From assembly GCA_920105625.2 (NCBI GenBank), contig OV050032.1:136688480-136752479 (forward strand): a stretch of DNA of 64,000 bases, in the 5' to 3' direction. This document shows, piece by piece, positions 1 to 10,930 of this stretch. A model generated the notes under the pieces. It had not been told where the DNA came from and did no database searches. It was given only the letters and a program-made list of their open reading frames with translations. A program made the translations under genes and the position numbers. How positions within the stretch are numbered: position 1 is the first letter of the stretch; every line of letters starts with the position of its first letter. The stretch comes from Clusia tigrina. Its lineage: Eukaryota; Arthropoda; Insecta; Diptera; Clusiidae.

Positions 1-560
1 AAATCGGTTTAATAACGGCATTGTTTAGGAGGTTTTTGCATTCTAGACTTAAGGTAGATTTGTGGCTTATTAGCCAATGCAGCTTGGCGACCTTCAACTT
101 CATATTTAAATATTCAGCTGAAATGTGCGTATGCCAAGTTAAGCGCCTGTCTAAAAGAATGCCGAGATAATTGACTCATTAGCTTGTGGAATCTCGATAT
201 TTTTGAGCCGAATAGCTGGACACGTACCAGGCTTCAAAGAGAATGTTACGTGCTTGCTTTTTTGCTCATTGACCTTTATACGCCACATTCCTAGCCATTC
301 TTCTACGCTAAATAAGTGCTCTTGTAGTGCCCTCGACGCCTTCATCGAACATTTATTGCAACTAAGTATGGCGCAAATGCTGAAATTAGTGTGCTTTCAC
401 TTATAGGAGTATCAGATGTAAATTCTATATATAATGTAGGGCCTAGAACGCTACCTTGGGGTACGCCATCTGAAATTGCAAAATCTTCGGAAATAAATTC
501 GTTTACTTTTACAACAGACAACGTAGTCATATAGATTTCCAAATGCTTTGAAAATAAGTG
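1..560 (-). pseudogene. Jockey-like ORF2, central/3' reverse transcriptase part
   Basis: The minus strand encodes the RT segment with the hallmark GVPQGSVLGPTLY (around 455-495) and, further on (345-151), a stretch like the Jockey thumb region, including EEWLGMWRIKVNEQKSKHV. The catalytic FADD-type box is not intact: frame changes occur between the two stretches. Coding similarity continues to base 1, so the 3' end of the element lies outside the window. This is a decayed copy of the LINE enzyme that primes reverse transcription on nicked target DNA. Confidence 0.7.
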
Positions 561-1645
561 TTCCAAAGTTTGTCGACTAAAGTTAGCTTTTGTCGACTTA
601 TCGCACACACACATATGAGCCGTAGGCAAGAAGAGAAACGTGAGAGTGTGCAAAATACACACCAATATGGTAAATCAAGAGAGCAATAAATTTGCGCTCT
701 GGCAAATGCTTTGCAACCATCACGGGATGTTCGTTTTTCACTTCGTACGCTAAATGTACATGAGGACTTCCGAACAAGCAGGCACGACAATCTCCGATCG
801 TAATAAAAATTTAAAACAGTGACAAATACGACGAGTATGAATAGCATCAATTCTCATTTTTAAACTCACAACTATTTTGATCGTAAGCATAGAACCCAAC
901 AGGAAATTTCAAGCGATTGACTTTTATTAGGCTCGAAATTGATTGATGATTTTTTTTACTTCTAATTGGTTCCTAGATGTAAACAAAACGGAAAAGGTGT
1001 TCTATTAAGTTATGTAAAAGCTCTCCGTCTATAAAATAAGGTTTTTCAAATGTCCTCCAAAAGGTTCGGGAAAATATAATTTGTGGGTTTCGAAATATTA
1101 CGAGTCTTCTGTAAATATTTCAAATATGAAGGTACCATATATATGCCAAAAGCACATTCAGAGGAAATTTTTCGGAAAGAGGAAACTTTTCCCAAAAGCG
1201 ATTCCTTCTTTGTTGTTATTCACAGAGGATCAATATATTGAAGGAAATGGCAATCTTAATGATAAAATTTATGACGGAGAACAAGATTTCAATGAAGTTT
1301 CGGTGCAGTTTGTAGGACATGTAATAAGCATAAGAAAAACATATCTTATTACATATCTGAATTAGCAAAACTGGAAATTGTTTACAAAGAACTTCTAAAG
1401 AAAGTAAGGTTTTTGGACACAAAAAATGCGATAAATCTGAAAGCAATACAAAGACTGAGAAAAATAGAACAAACTAAATTAAAAATCACTATAAAATAAA
1501 TAATAATGATTGCAATATTATGAAATAAATGAATATAATAAAAGACGATAAACTGGAGTGTTTGTTTATGTTTACTTGTCGAATCACTTACTTTTTTCCC
1601 TACTGGGATGGAGTCTTTGTTTAAATGAGAAATTTTGAGAGAAAA
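560..1645. mobile_element. ~1.1 kb insertion in Jockey RT, possibly a P-like element
   Basis: Jockey RT coding is interrupted between the FDKVWHQGLM motif (near 1670) and the stretch before GVPQGS (near 540). In a normal Jockey protein these are about 40 residues apart, but here about 1.1 kb intervenes. The insert carries a plus-strand THAP-like fragment (1081-1365). I could not define terminal inverted repeats or a target duplication by eye, so both edges are estimates, and assignment to the P superfamily rests on the THAP fragment alone. Confidence 0.45.
1040..1500 (+). pseudogene. THAP-domain-like fragment with downstream coiled coil
   Basis: The frame at 1081-1365 has the second half of a THAP zinc finger: a Trp (WVSKYYES), then a C-x2-H pair in ICQKHI, then an AVPTIF-like box as KAIPSLL. 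A preceding segment in the same frame supplies a CPP start like the first Cys. The frame closes at 1365. A different frame (about 1366-1498) gives a Leu/Lys/Glu-rich coiled-coil-like stretch ending in a stop. THAP plus coiled coil is the N-terminal layout of P-element transposases and of their truncated repressor forms. No catalytic domain is visible. Other THAP proteins are possible. Confidence 0.45.
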
Positions 1646-2948
1646 CTTGATTTTGACCATCAGTCCTTGATGCCACACCTTATCAAATGCTTGAGCCACG
1701 TCACGGAATATGGCAGAGCAAAACTCTCCAAGTGCAAATACTTTTCTTATTTCATTTGAAATTCAATTCCCTTGCTTAATAGTGCTGTGCTTTTCTCGAA
1801 AACCGGGTTTCTTAGAGGTTTTACATCTTCCATTGGAGGCTTCAAGTTGTTCGATGCCTTCCAAAGGGAATACCTTTCGGTAGAATTTGGGGTTACCTTC
1901 TTCAGGTACTCTTTTAGGTTTTTATCCTCCTCCTTTGTAAGAGCATCATTAAACGCCCTTTCGGCTGCTTTAAGATTGTATTTAGAAATGGGTGAGCGAT
2001 TGATTGATCTGCCATTCTCGGCGCAGCCGTCGTTTCTGTGCTACAAGTTTTTCAATTTGGCTATTTGAACAGGCATACTTGCACTTTCTAGAAGTATTTT
2101 TTGTATTGCCACTACTTCAGCAGTCGCTAGCATGGAGTTGAAAATATCAATATTATTATCTATATTATCTGCATGTTTTACCTCAACTCTTGTAGAGATA
2201 TGAATACTAATATATTTTTTGTATTTTAACCAATCGGTTTGGTTGATCCCTAGGCGAAACAGTGGACTTGTATATTCTGGCTGTTCATAAAGGTTGATTA
2301 TTAGAGGTGAGTGATCAGAAGACAGATCGACACAGGTTTCCGCTGATACTAAAGACGTATCTATATTTTTAGAAATAGCTAAATCAAGATCCGGAATTTT
2401 CTTTGGGTCTGTTTGCCAATAAGTGGGCTGTCAAGGTGAAACAAAATCGAATTTACTATGTCTGTTAGCTATTGCATTGTACAATTGTCGGCCTTTTGTA
2501 TTAATTAGGTGAGAGCCCAGTGTTTATGTTTCGCATTGTAATCACCGCCAGCTAGAAATCTATCACCAAGGGAATCAAAAAGTTCTTTAAATTGAATTTC
2601 TGTTACAGTAAAACGGGGTGGGCAGTATATAGCTGAAAGCGTCAGGTCTGTGCCACGATTTTTAATAGATACTGATGTAGATTGCATCCATTGCATCGAA
2701 TGCGATTGCATAAGATGATGCTTAAGCCGATTTCTCATTAGTATACCCGTACCGCCATGTGCCCTACCATAAGGATGATTTGTGTTATAAAATTTGAAGC
2801 CTGGGAGATGAAAGTTGTATTTGTTTGTGAGATGTGTTTCAGACAAAAGCATAACATCAATTTCGAGGTCATGTAGAAACTTGTTAAGGGCTAGTTTATG
2901 CTGGTTAACACCGTTTGCGCTCCATGAACATATTTTTAACAAACTCAT
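1645..2948 (-). pseudogene. Jockey-like ORF2, endonuclease and linker to start of RT
   Basis: ORF2 starts at an ATG at 2948 (MSLLKICSWSANGV). Residues 1-147 form the apurinic/apyrimidinic-type endonuclease: SWSANG, LLSETHLT, GGTGILMRN, and GGDYNAKHKHW. These are the Asn, Glu and Asp/Asn stretches of the family that nicks target DNA. The frame ends at 2505. Minus-strand linker sequence continues in other frames (for example LKAAERAFNDALTKEED near 1980 and SLWKASNNLK near 1850), then jumps to AQAFDKVWHQGLM at 1698, so the first RT blocks are deleted. The gene is dead. Confidence 0.8.
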
Positions 2949-3082
2949 TTTTTATTTACAAGAGTTTGGATCATCTGATTTTGAGCTTCAATCAAATCTT
3001 GTAGCATATTGTTTAATTTTTCGGACCTGCTTGGTCCGACCTCTGGATTGCGTAATAAGCACTAATAAACACAATAAAAGAA
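2938..3082 (-). pseudogene. Jockey-like ORF1 C-terminal tail
   Basis: Just upstream of ORF2, minus-strand sequence reads MLQDLIEAQNQMIQTLVNKK then a stop, a short amphipathic tail typical of Jockey ORF1 C-termini. The stop and the ORF2 start share bases (ATGA, at 2945-2948), an arrangement that fits coupled termination-reinitiation. Upstream it runs into gypsy LTR sequence near 3085. Confidence 0.55.
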
Positions 3083-3084
3083 AC

Positions 3085-3290
3085 TAGTCGAAAAGATAGG
3101 ATTTTATTATCGTAATAAAACTCACTGCCAGTCGAGCTAGCTTAACAATACTTCTTAAAACTATTTGTACATTTGCAATGATAAAGCAGTTGAGAATTAC
3201 AACTGTTTAACTATGCTTAACTATAATTTCTGCTGCACAGCCTACTTATACAAATATTGTGCTGTGGCAGCGAGTGCTACTTTGTAACAC
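3085..3290 (-). repeat. 3' LTR of gypsy remnant
   Basis: Its inner right part (3198-3290) matches 5929-6016 closely, differing at a few positions and by a short deletion. The minus-strand terminus is AGTGTTACAAAGTAGCAC. The other terminus near 3085 is inferred. Confidence 0.6.
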
Positions 3291-3329
3291 TACCTTCCAC
3301 CTAGAATTGTTCGTCCCGAACAATAACGT

Positions 3330-5927
3330 TTATCTGCTCCCGTAAACCGACAACCTGTCCAGATGCACTACTTTGAGTTTCCCTCTGTTTCCTGGGTGCT
3401 TTCGAATCCTGTACACCACGTCATTGATCCTTTTTATGACTATGTATGGTCCCTCCCATTGAGTTTGTAACTTTAGGGACAAGCCTTTCTTCCGTTGTGG
3501 GTTGTAGAGCAGAACCAAGTCGCCTTCCTCGAAGCCCTTGGAGTTTGCTCGCAGAGCGTACCTTGCTTTCATATTGTTGCTCCTTAGGAGGGTGCTGTCT
3601 CTCACGAGCTGATGGATTTCGTCCAACTCCCTTCGTTTCCTAGCTACGAATTCGTCTACTCCAAGAAGCTGTGTAGAATTTACGCCAAACTGTAGATCCG
3701 CTGGCAGCCTCAGATCCGAGACGAAGAGCACCTTCGCCGGGGAATACGTCGTTGTGTCGTGTACTGCGGATCTATAGGCCAATAAGAGCGTTGCGATGTG
3801 CTGATCCCAGTCGCTCTGATGACCGTCTACAACCTTTCGGAGATGTTCTACTATCGTGCGACTAAAACGCTCGACCATACCGTCTGACTGTGAATGAAGC
3901 GGCGTTGTGCGTGTTTTTTTATCCGCAGCATTGCGCATAGTTGCTGAAATAATCTTGACTCGAAATTTCGGCCTTGGTCCGAGTGCAGCTCCAAAGGGAC
4001 TCCAAATCGGGATATCCAGTTTTCAATCAACACTCCGGCGACTGTCTTAGCTTCCTGATTCGGGATGGCATAGACTTCCGGCCACTTACTGAAGTAGTCA
4101 ACAACTACTAGCAGTAACCTATTACCAGCTTCACTAGTAGGAAACGGTCCGAGTGCAGCTCCAAAGGGACTCCAAATCGGGATATCCAGTTTTCAATCAA
4201 CACTCCGGCGACTGTCTTAGCTTCCTGATTCGGGATGGCATAGACTTCCGGCCACTTACTGAAGTAGTCAACAACTACTAGCAGTAACCTATTACCAGCT
4301 TCACTAGTAGGAAACGGTCCGGCCACGTCTATTGCTACTCTCTCAAATGGTTCACCCACCTTATACTGGTGCATCTTTCCACGGCTTCTAGTTTGAGGTC
4401 CCTTCGCCTTGCTGCAACGATCACAAGTACGAACCCACTCTGCCATTGACTCCTGGCATCCGATCCAATTTTGATTTGATACACCAAAATGCCTTCCACT
4501 CGTGTCATCATGATAGGCCTTTAATATCTGTGGAATTCTGTCCTTGGGTACGATAACCAATCTTCGCGGGGCCTTGCCATCTGCGTTCTCCCAGATCCGA
4601 AGTAGACAACCGTCTTCCAGCGTCAAGCTCTGCCACTGTTCCCAGTACGCCTTCGCTTTCGGGCTTTCTCCTGATATCTCTTCCCACATTGGCCTTCTGC
4701 CCTGCTCCATAGCTGTCATCAGGACCGCTAAATAAACGTCATGATTCTGGTCAGCCCGTATTTGGTCAAGAGACCACTCCTCATCAGGTAGCACGCCTAG
4801 GCGGTGGACATTTACCACCGTTTCGCCATGTTCGGATTTACTGCAATGTGTGCACTCTGTTGCACAGGGGCGGCGTGATAGGGCATCCGCATTGCCATGC
4901 TGTCTTCCCTTGCGATGTTCAATAGAGAAATCATAACTCTGGAGTTGTTCGATCCAGCTCGCAATCTGACCTTCTGGATTCTTAAATCGCAATAACAATG
5001 TCAATGCCGCATGATCAGTTCTCAGCTGGAATTTCTGCCCGTTCAAATATTTATGGAAATGTCTAACTGATTCCACTACCGCCAAAAGCTCCCTCCTCGT
5101 CACACAGTAATTTCTCTTCGACCTGGACAGTGTTATGCTAAAGAAAGCATTCACCTTTTCCTCATCGCCGATGACCTGTGAAAGAACACTGCCTATACCA
5201 AATCCGCTAGCGTCTGTATCCAGTATAAATTTTTCTCCGGGAACCGGGTACGACAAGATTGGTGCTGAACAGAGTTTCTCCTTCAACAGCTGGAACGCGT
5301 CTTCCTGCTCCTGATTCCATACCAATCTCTGGTTCTTTCGTGTCAGTTCGTGAAGGCTACCAGCTATGTCAGCGAATGCGGGGACAAATCGCCGATAGTA
5401 CGTGCATAGCCCGACGAAGCTTCGCAATTACTGCAGATTGGTCGGTCGCGGCCATTCCTTACGTGACAAACTAACTTCACCTCCGTCCGAAACCAAGAGC
5501 ACTTCTTCGCGTTCAACTTTAAGCCGGCCGCTTCTATCCTCTCCAAAACCGTCCGCAGATTCCTCAGGTGACCGTCACAACTTTTACCCATCACGATGGT
5601 ATCGTCGATGTACACCAGACATATCTTCCCATGGAGACCACTCAGAACGCGTTCCATCAGACGCTCAAAAGTTGCCGGTGCGTTACAAAGACGGAACGGC
5701 ATCACCAGGAACTGCCACAAGCCATGGCCCACGCTGAAAGCCGTTTTTTCTTTGTTCCTTTCGTCCATATCCACTTGCCAATATCCACTTTGAAGATCCA
5801 GCGTAGAAAACCATTCCGCACCGGAAAGTTTGTCTAATGTGTCGTCGATTCTGGGGAGTGGATAGCTGTCCTTCCTGGTGACGTCATTCAGCTTCCTGTA
5901 GTCACCACAAAACCGCGTACTTCCATC
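3330..5927 (-). pseudogene. gypsy pol remnant: RT, RNase H, integrase
   Basis: Reading from 5927 downward: an RT entry block ([10 protein letters not shown], about 5900), the RT active site YIDD at 5612-5601, RNase H with DTDASGFGIG (about 5220) and TRRELLAVVE, the FSIEHRKGRQHGNADALSRR motif, then integrase with an H2C2-type zinc region, VVDYFSKWPEVYAIP and the SDQGRNFESRLF Asp block. A frame change near 5420 separates RT from RNase H, and a 170-bp tandem duplication (3976-4315) breaks integrase inside its catalytic core. The C-terminal part (3938-3330) ends with a chromatin-binding-type tail (GPYIVIKRINDVVYRI). It would have copied and inserted the element, but it is not functional now. Confidence 0.85.
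3976..4315 (-). repeat. 170-bp exact-looking tandem duplication inside integrase
   Basis: Bases 3976-4145 are repeated at 4146-4315, immediately adjacent, both starting GGTCCGAGTGCAGCTCCAAA on the plus strand. The period is 170, not a multiple of three, so it shifts the frame after LELHSD of integrase and duplicates the VLIENWISRFGVPLELHSD block. I saw no difference between the copies, suggesting a recent event or an assembly artefact. Confidence 0.9.
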
Positions 5928-5928
5928 T

Positions 5929-6016
5929 ACAACTGTTTAACTATGCTTAACTAATGCTGCACAGCCTACTTATACAAATATTTTGCTGTGGCAGCAAGTG
6001 CTACTTTGTAACACTC
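5929..6016 (-). repeat. 5' LTR fragment of gypsy remnant
   Basis: This stretch matches 3198-3290. It begins on the minus strand with AGTGTTACAAAGTAGCAC at the junction with Jockey ORF1 (6017) and runs directly into RT coding at about 5928. The missing remainder of the LTR, leader, gag and protease mark one deletion. Confidence 0.65.
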
Positions 6017-6911
6017 TTTTGCACTGTAGATATGAATTGAGTCATACACTGAGTAAGATTTAGGATCATGGCTTCTACTCCACTATTAGATGCATTGTTA
6101 TTGCTAACTTGCCGTACGTTGCCCTGCAAAACACTTACGTAGGTTGCTTGACCAGAATTAGGTTTTTGCATAATAGGGTCACCTATCTGAGGATTTGTGG
6201 TGGCAGGCTGGATATAAATAGGATTTGGGGATAAGTTACGTTTTAATTGTATACCCTGCGACAGTTTTGATTTTAAATCTTTATATGCAGGGCAACCTCT
6301 GTAATTTGTCGTGTGACTACCACCACAGTTACTGCATTTCTTTGCGGATGTGTCAGCTTTAGCTAAGGTGCAAATACTTGTAGGGTGGAGATCACCGCAA
6401 ACTACACAAACTCTGCGCAAAGTGCAGTAGGATTTAGAGTGGCCGAATTCTTGACAATTCATACATTGTATTGGGCCGTTACGTTTGTGCGGTTCTTCCA
6501 CCGTCATTCTGCGGTGTAAAAGATATGTTAAGTTATATATTGGGTGCGTCTCGTTCTTCTTAAGCTGTGTTGAGTTGGGGATCAGTTCAACTTTAAATAT
6601 AGGTTGTGGTACCTTATTTCTATTCACAATATTTATCACAACCTTTACGGGGAACCCTTGCTCTTCAAGAGCCTCTTTAATATCGCCAGAATCTACTGTG
6701 GTTTCGATTCCTTTTAAAACAATAGCAAGGCCTTTTGAGCTCTTAAACTGATAGGAATAATAATTTTTTTGTTCCCCTTTAAAAAATTTATAATATCACG
6801 ATAGTGCTTTTCACTATACGAGTATGCCTGTATTTTTGTCTCCTCAATACTATCTTTTCTAAGAGGCACAATGTGAAAATAATTTGTGCCTATAATATTT
6901 GCGATGTTCAA
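6001..6911 (-). pseudogene. Jockey-like ORF1 (Gag-like), middle and zinc knuckles
   Basis: The N-terminal piece (6911-6714) includes YFHIVPLRKDSIEETK, the usual Jockey ORF1 block before the RNA-binding region. After a frame change near 6740 the second piece (6639-6001) has three Cys/His knuckles: CMNCQEFGHSKSYC, CVVCGDLHPTSIC and CSNCGGSHTTNYRGC. These bind the element RNA and package it into ribonucleoprotein. The last few codons before the stop at 6001 are read from gypsy LTR sequence, so the insertion truncates the protein at about 6017. Confidence 0.8.
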
Positions 6912-7416
6912 TACTAATTAAAAGGCTGCATGAGTACACTCGAAGCCGGTTTCAACCCACTCATCTCTATTCCACTGCACTGCACTGTTTTATTCTCAGC
7001 AACTGAATCGAATGAGTGAGAGGCACAAAAGCATACAAAACAAACCAGTTGAAGACATTAGAGAACCATTACTTCACTGCTTTATAACACTAGTGTCAGA
7101 GAACACACTAAAGGCACAGCACAGTCAAGGCAATGAAATATACTGCAATGATACTGAATACAATGAGTCAATTTGACTCTCAGTTTGCTGTCTTAGGTTC
7201 TTGTTTAAAAATATTGAAATTAGTGTGGTTATGGACAGTTTTATATATGTAGTTAGTTTACCTTTAAATATGTGGAAATAATTATAGAAATTTGTACTTT
7301 TAGATATTAGATTTCTTTATTTAAAGCAAAAATTAACAAAATATCACTCTTCATGACTTCATAATATTGTAAGTAGGAAAAAATATATTACAATAAAAAA
7401 ATTTAAATAAACTAAA

Positions 7417-9162
7417 TTAATGTTCAATTAAATTAGTTATGAAATCATCTTTATCAACATTAGAATAAATTAACATGATTTCATTAACAGAATTTGGATT
7501 TAAGCCGATTACACTACGTTTTTCGGAAATCAAGTGCCTAGCTTTCGAAAAGGTTCTCTCAGAAGCCGCACTGCTAGCTGGAATTGCAAATATTGCGCAA
7601 CTTACTTTATATAAAAACGGAAATTCATTTTGATGTAAATGCCACCACTGAAGTACATTATAATCATCATAATAATTGACATTTATATTCTGATAAATTT
7701 TAAGTTGTTCAACTCAATCGGTTGTACGAAATCTGCAAAAAGGCGAGCTTTCTTTGTTGGAACCAAAGATTCGGATATGTTTTGATTATCTTGTTCAATT
7801 AATTCGTCAATATACAAAGTCATAAATTTCTTGCATTCCAATAGTATGTTTTGTTTTTCATCATCCTCAAAATATATTAATTTGTTTGCTGGAGGAAACA
7901 AAAATAATGCAACTTTATGATAAATACTCAAGTTTTTTAAAACAACAGTATCTATCATATAACTCAACATTTCTTTAAATTTTTTGATAACATTTACATC
8001 GGCTATATCGGGATTACATTTTTTTTTTAAGTTGTTTATATGGACAAAAGTTAAATGAAAAGTTGGATAATTTTCCCCTTCTAACTCTTTTGAAGATTCT
8101 TCAAAAGTTTTAAAATTTTAAGCATTGCTTTTATATAATTTAAATTAATATTATCTGCCCTACAAATCGTATTTGTTTCTTGAAGAATATTCATTATTTC
8201 AATCCAGTTGATTTTGGATGGAGTTTAGCAAATAGTATACTGTGTTCCAGCGTGTTGGAGAAAAACTTTTTAAGGAAGAGTTTAAATCTGAATTACTACC
8301 AGATTTTTTAAAGTATTTTACAAGTTTTGTTGCAGCATCGCATAAGTCACGAATTTCAGAAACATCCTTAATAGATTTTTCTAGCACGTTATGCAATAAA
8401 TGGTTGACGCAGTGAATGTTATTATAAATGCGAAAAGCTGCAACAATATTTCTTCCTCTATCAGTAACAATTGGCGATTTTTCGTTAATCAAATTCATCC
8501 AACAATTTTAAAGCTTTCCGTCGAATACTGTCACCTACAAATTTCAAAAAAAATTTCGTATTTGATGCAGGACTCCCCTTGTGCAGGGTTTAAGAAAACT
8601 TGAATAGAAAAATACCAATATATTTACTAGTACATCTTTCTCCTTTCATAGATGATAATCCTAAGAGGCGGTTAATCAATTTGCCATCCTTTATATAATG
8701 GATGGTCAATGACATATATGAGGTTTTTAAGTAATTGTCCGTCCATAGGTCGGACGTTAGACCGAAACCATTATTTTTAGTTGTAGCTAGCTCGTCTTTA
8801 ATTTTTTTAATATAAATCTTATACAGCATCCCAATATTCCGAGAAATCGTTGTGGAATGTGGCAATAATTTTTCCACATCTACATACGAACCGTATTTCG
8901 AGCCAATCGATAGAAAATATTTTACTAGTTTTTTGAGACCCGAGTCTTCAACAATATTAAAAGGCCGGCAGTTTTCTATTGCCCATTGCGTGCAAATTTG
9001 TCTTTTCAAAATTGCCTTTTCATAGTTTGTTTTGGCAATTATGTAGCATTTGTGTCTAACTAAAGTGGATGTGCTCTTATTATTAAATTTGTATACGTTG
9101 CAGCAATTTCTGCATGCTACTAAATTTTCCAACTCTTGCTCACCTTTCCTAAAATATTCCAC
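7417..9162 (-). pseudogene. hAT (hobo/Hermes-like) transposase, broken
   Basis: From 9162 downward: a BED-type zinc finger (ACRNCCNVYKFNN, then RHKC), a block like Hermes (CRPFNIVEDSG, YGSYVDVEKLLP), the GLTSDLWTDNYLKTSYMSLT catalytic Asp region, VTDRGRNIV, the FSPTRWNTVYYLLN motif with the hAT-invariant Trp, and the C-terminal dimerisation domain around 7583-7557 (PASSAASERTFSKARHL), ending at a stop at 7417. Frameshifts fall near 8590, 8190 and 7680. The BED region extends upstream of 9162 in another frame. It would have cut and pasted the element. Confidence 0.85.
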
Positions 9163-9452
9163 ACATTACTTCTGCCCTTTTTGGCACTGATCTTAAAATC
9201 ATTTTTTAAAATTTTTCCTTTGATAATAGCGTGACTTAACTCACTACCGATAACTCCATTATCAATCGATTCAATTGTGATTATTGAATTAGTCGACTAA
9301 AAATTACCGAAATAACAATTTAAATGTATTTATTTGAGATTTAGAGTATTAAATTTTTTATATAATTAAACAACTTACAGCATCCAATTCCATTTTTAGT
9401 AGCAGAAACGAAAAATCTTGTGTTATTACTAAATTTACTCAAGTGTCAACGT
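9163..9452. other. hAT 5' non-coding stretch
   Basis: AT-rich sequence between the transposase start and the nested LTR element. The first ~60 bases still resemble BED-finger coding in a shifted frame. I see no other feature. Confidence 0.4.
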
Positions 9453-10253
9453 TGTTACCTCACCACTTGAATGATGCAGTGTGGTGGCCACGGCTAGCTC
9501 ACCGCAATGGTCGTGGTCCTTAACCCGCCACACTGCATCGGGTGGGACAACACTACAAAAAAAAAACTCCAACTCACCATGTTTTCCAACACCCTCCTCT
9601 ACGTCGACAAGCGAGCCCGCCCCATATTGACCGCCTTAGCCTAACATTTTAACAAATAATTAAACATGCTAAACATTCTACTTAAATAAATAACATATAT
9701 ACGCGTATACTGGATAAATATATGCTTAACAACTAGGTACTTAGCTCTAAGGGGCGGGCGGCAGCCTCCTTTTTCCTCTGCTGCAAGAATGGGGATGGGC
9801 CGGAACAAGTGGTTATGGATTCAACACACCCAATGTAAATTTTTCGCATAAATTTCTGTAGTTATTGGCACTACTACACACTAAATCTTCACAAAAAAAA
9901 ACACCCAATTTAAACGCCAAATCTTTAAACTAAACTAACCCCGAATCAATCACCGGACCACGGACAAGACGAGAGACTCCCTATGCGAAACAACTGACAC
10001 GAACTGAAAAAACTAATCTTAATTTTCTCGGCCTCTTCCGCTATTCTCTCCGTGACCGCTCCAGCGGTCGAGGCGGTCAGTCACCTTTTTTTAAAATTTC
10101 TACCATTCTGAGGCAGCGCCATCTGTACCTCAGAATCTGGTAGGTTTCAGCCTGGCCGCATTCACCAGCAAAGCGGACAAGTGGAAGGAACAAAAGAAGG
10201 AGAGAAACAAAACAAACATACAGACGGTAGACGCCAAAACACCGATCGCAACA
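9453..10253 (-). repeat. 3' LTR (801 bp) of the non-autonomous LTR element
   Basis: It matches 12518-13319 along its full length. Differences seen: C versus T in the CCAACA(C/T)CCTCC stretch, one A in a poly-A run, and A versus G in CGGAC(A/G)AGACG. It includes a GC-rich inverted stretch near the outer end (CAGTGTGG...CCACACTG) that could fold. Confidence 0.9.
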
Positions 10254-10930
10254 AAACACACGGGTTGCCAGGAGCACTATAAACTCCGCCGGAACACGGA
10301 TGGAAGCGTCGATCAGCACTTAATGCTCTACCCTGAGCTAGCCGGGCAACTATACCTACATATACCTAAACATATAAACTAACAATACTTCCTTTACAGA
10401 ACCACCACACTGATGAAGATTACGGATCCCAACACCTAATTGCACGGTAATTATTCACAACACCAAATTTCCTAATCTAACTCTATACTTATTTTGTCTT
10501 CCCAGCCATTCGACTTGAAGAATCACCTTCACCACTCTACTCACTAAGAAACGCTAACCTACACACCTATACTCTATCGTATAAACAGGAACATTTTTAT
10601 TTATTTTACCTTAAAAAAAAACACCTAGTAATCAATTCTAATTTCAGATTTTTAACTCAGATTACCTCTAGACCAACGAAGCTGATTTGGGAGTAAGTTC
10701 TTTTATATGTATTATATAATCCATAATTCCCTATGATTAACTTTCCTCCACCTCCTTACTAACTATCGCTACTTCACGTACCACAGGCGCCAACGTGAGC
10801 TACGCCCACAACCCCGAGATTAAGAGTCGCGTGCTCTTACCGGTTTAGATTCTTAGCGTGGAATAATCCCAACATCTCCCCACGCAAATTTTCCAGTAGG
10901 TACAAGAAGTGCCACAAGGCCTTCACCAAT
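10254..10930 (-). other. non-coding interior downstream of the orphan ORF
   Basis: No ORF of note. On the minus strand a purine-rich GTGGGGAGATG lies near 10880, like the run found just after pol in many gypsy elements, but it is about 600 bp from the LTR, so it is unlikely to be the active polypurine tract. This may be a leftover of an ancestral pol end. Confidence 0.3.

Larger units (their letters stand above)
3085..6016 (-). mobile_element. Ty3/gypsy remnant, internally deleted
   Basis: A minus-strand gypsy element sits at the Jockey ORF1/ORF2 boundary. A 3' LTR (about 3085-3290) and a 5' LTR fragment (5929-6016) share about 88 bp, including the outer end, which reads AGTGTTAC on the minus strand. 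Between them only RT, RNase H and integrase remain: gag, protease, the first part of RT and most of the 5' LTR have been removed by one deletion joining the 5' LTR to RT at about 5928. No clean target duplication could be seen. The left edge is approximate. Confidence 0.75.

Noticed and set aside
10077..10319. 80-codon minus-strand ORF as a possible gene
   Set aside because: It lies mostly inside the 3' LTR and is Leu/Val/Cys-rich with no motif; the frame appears to be chance.
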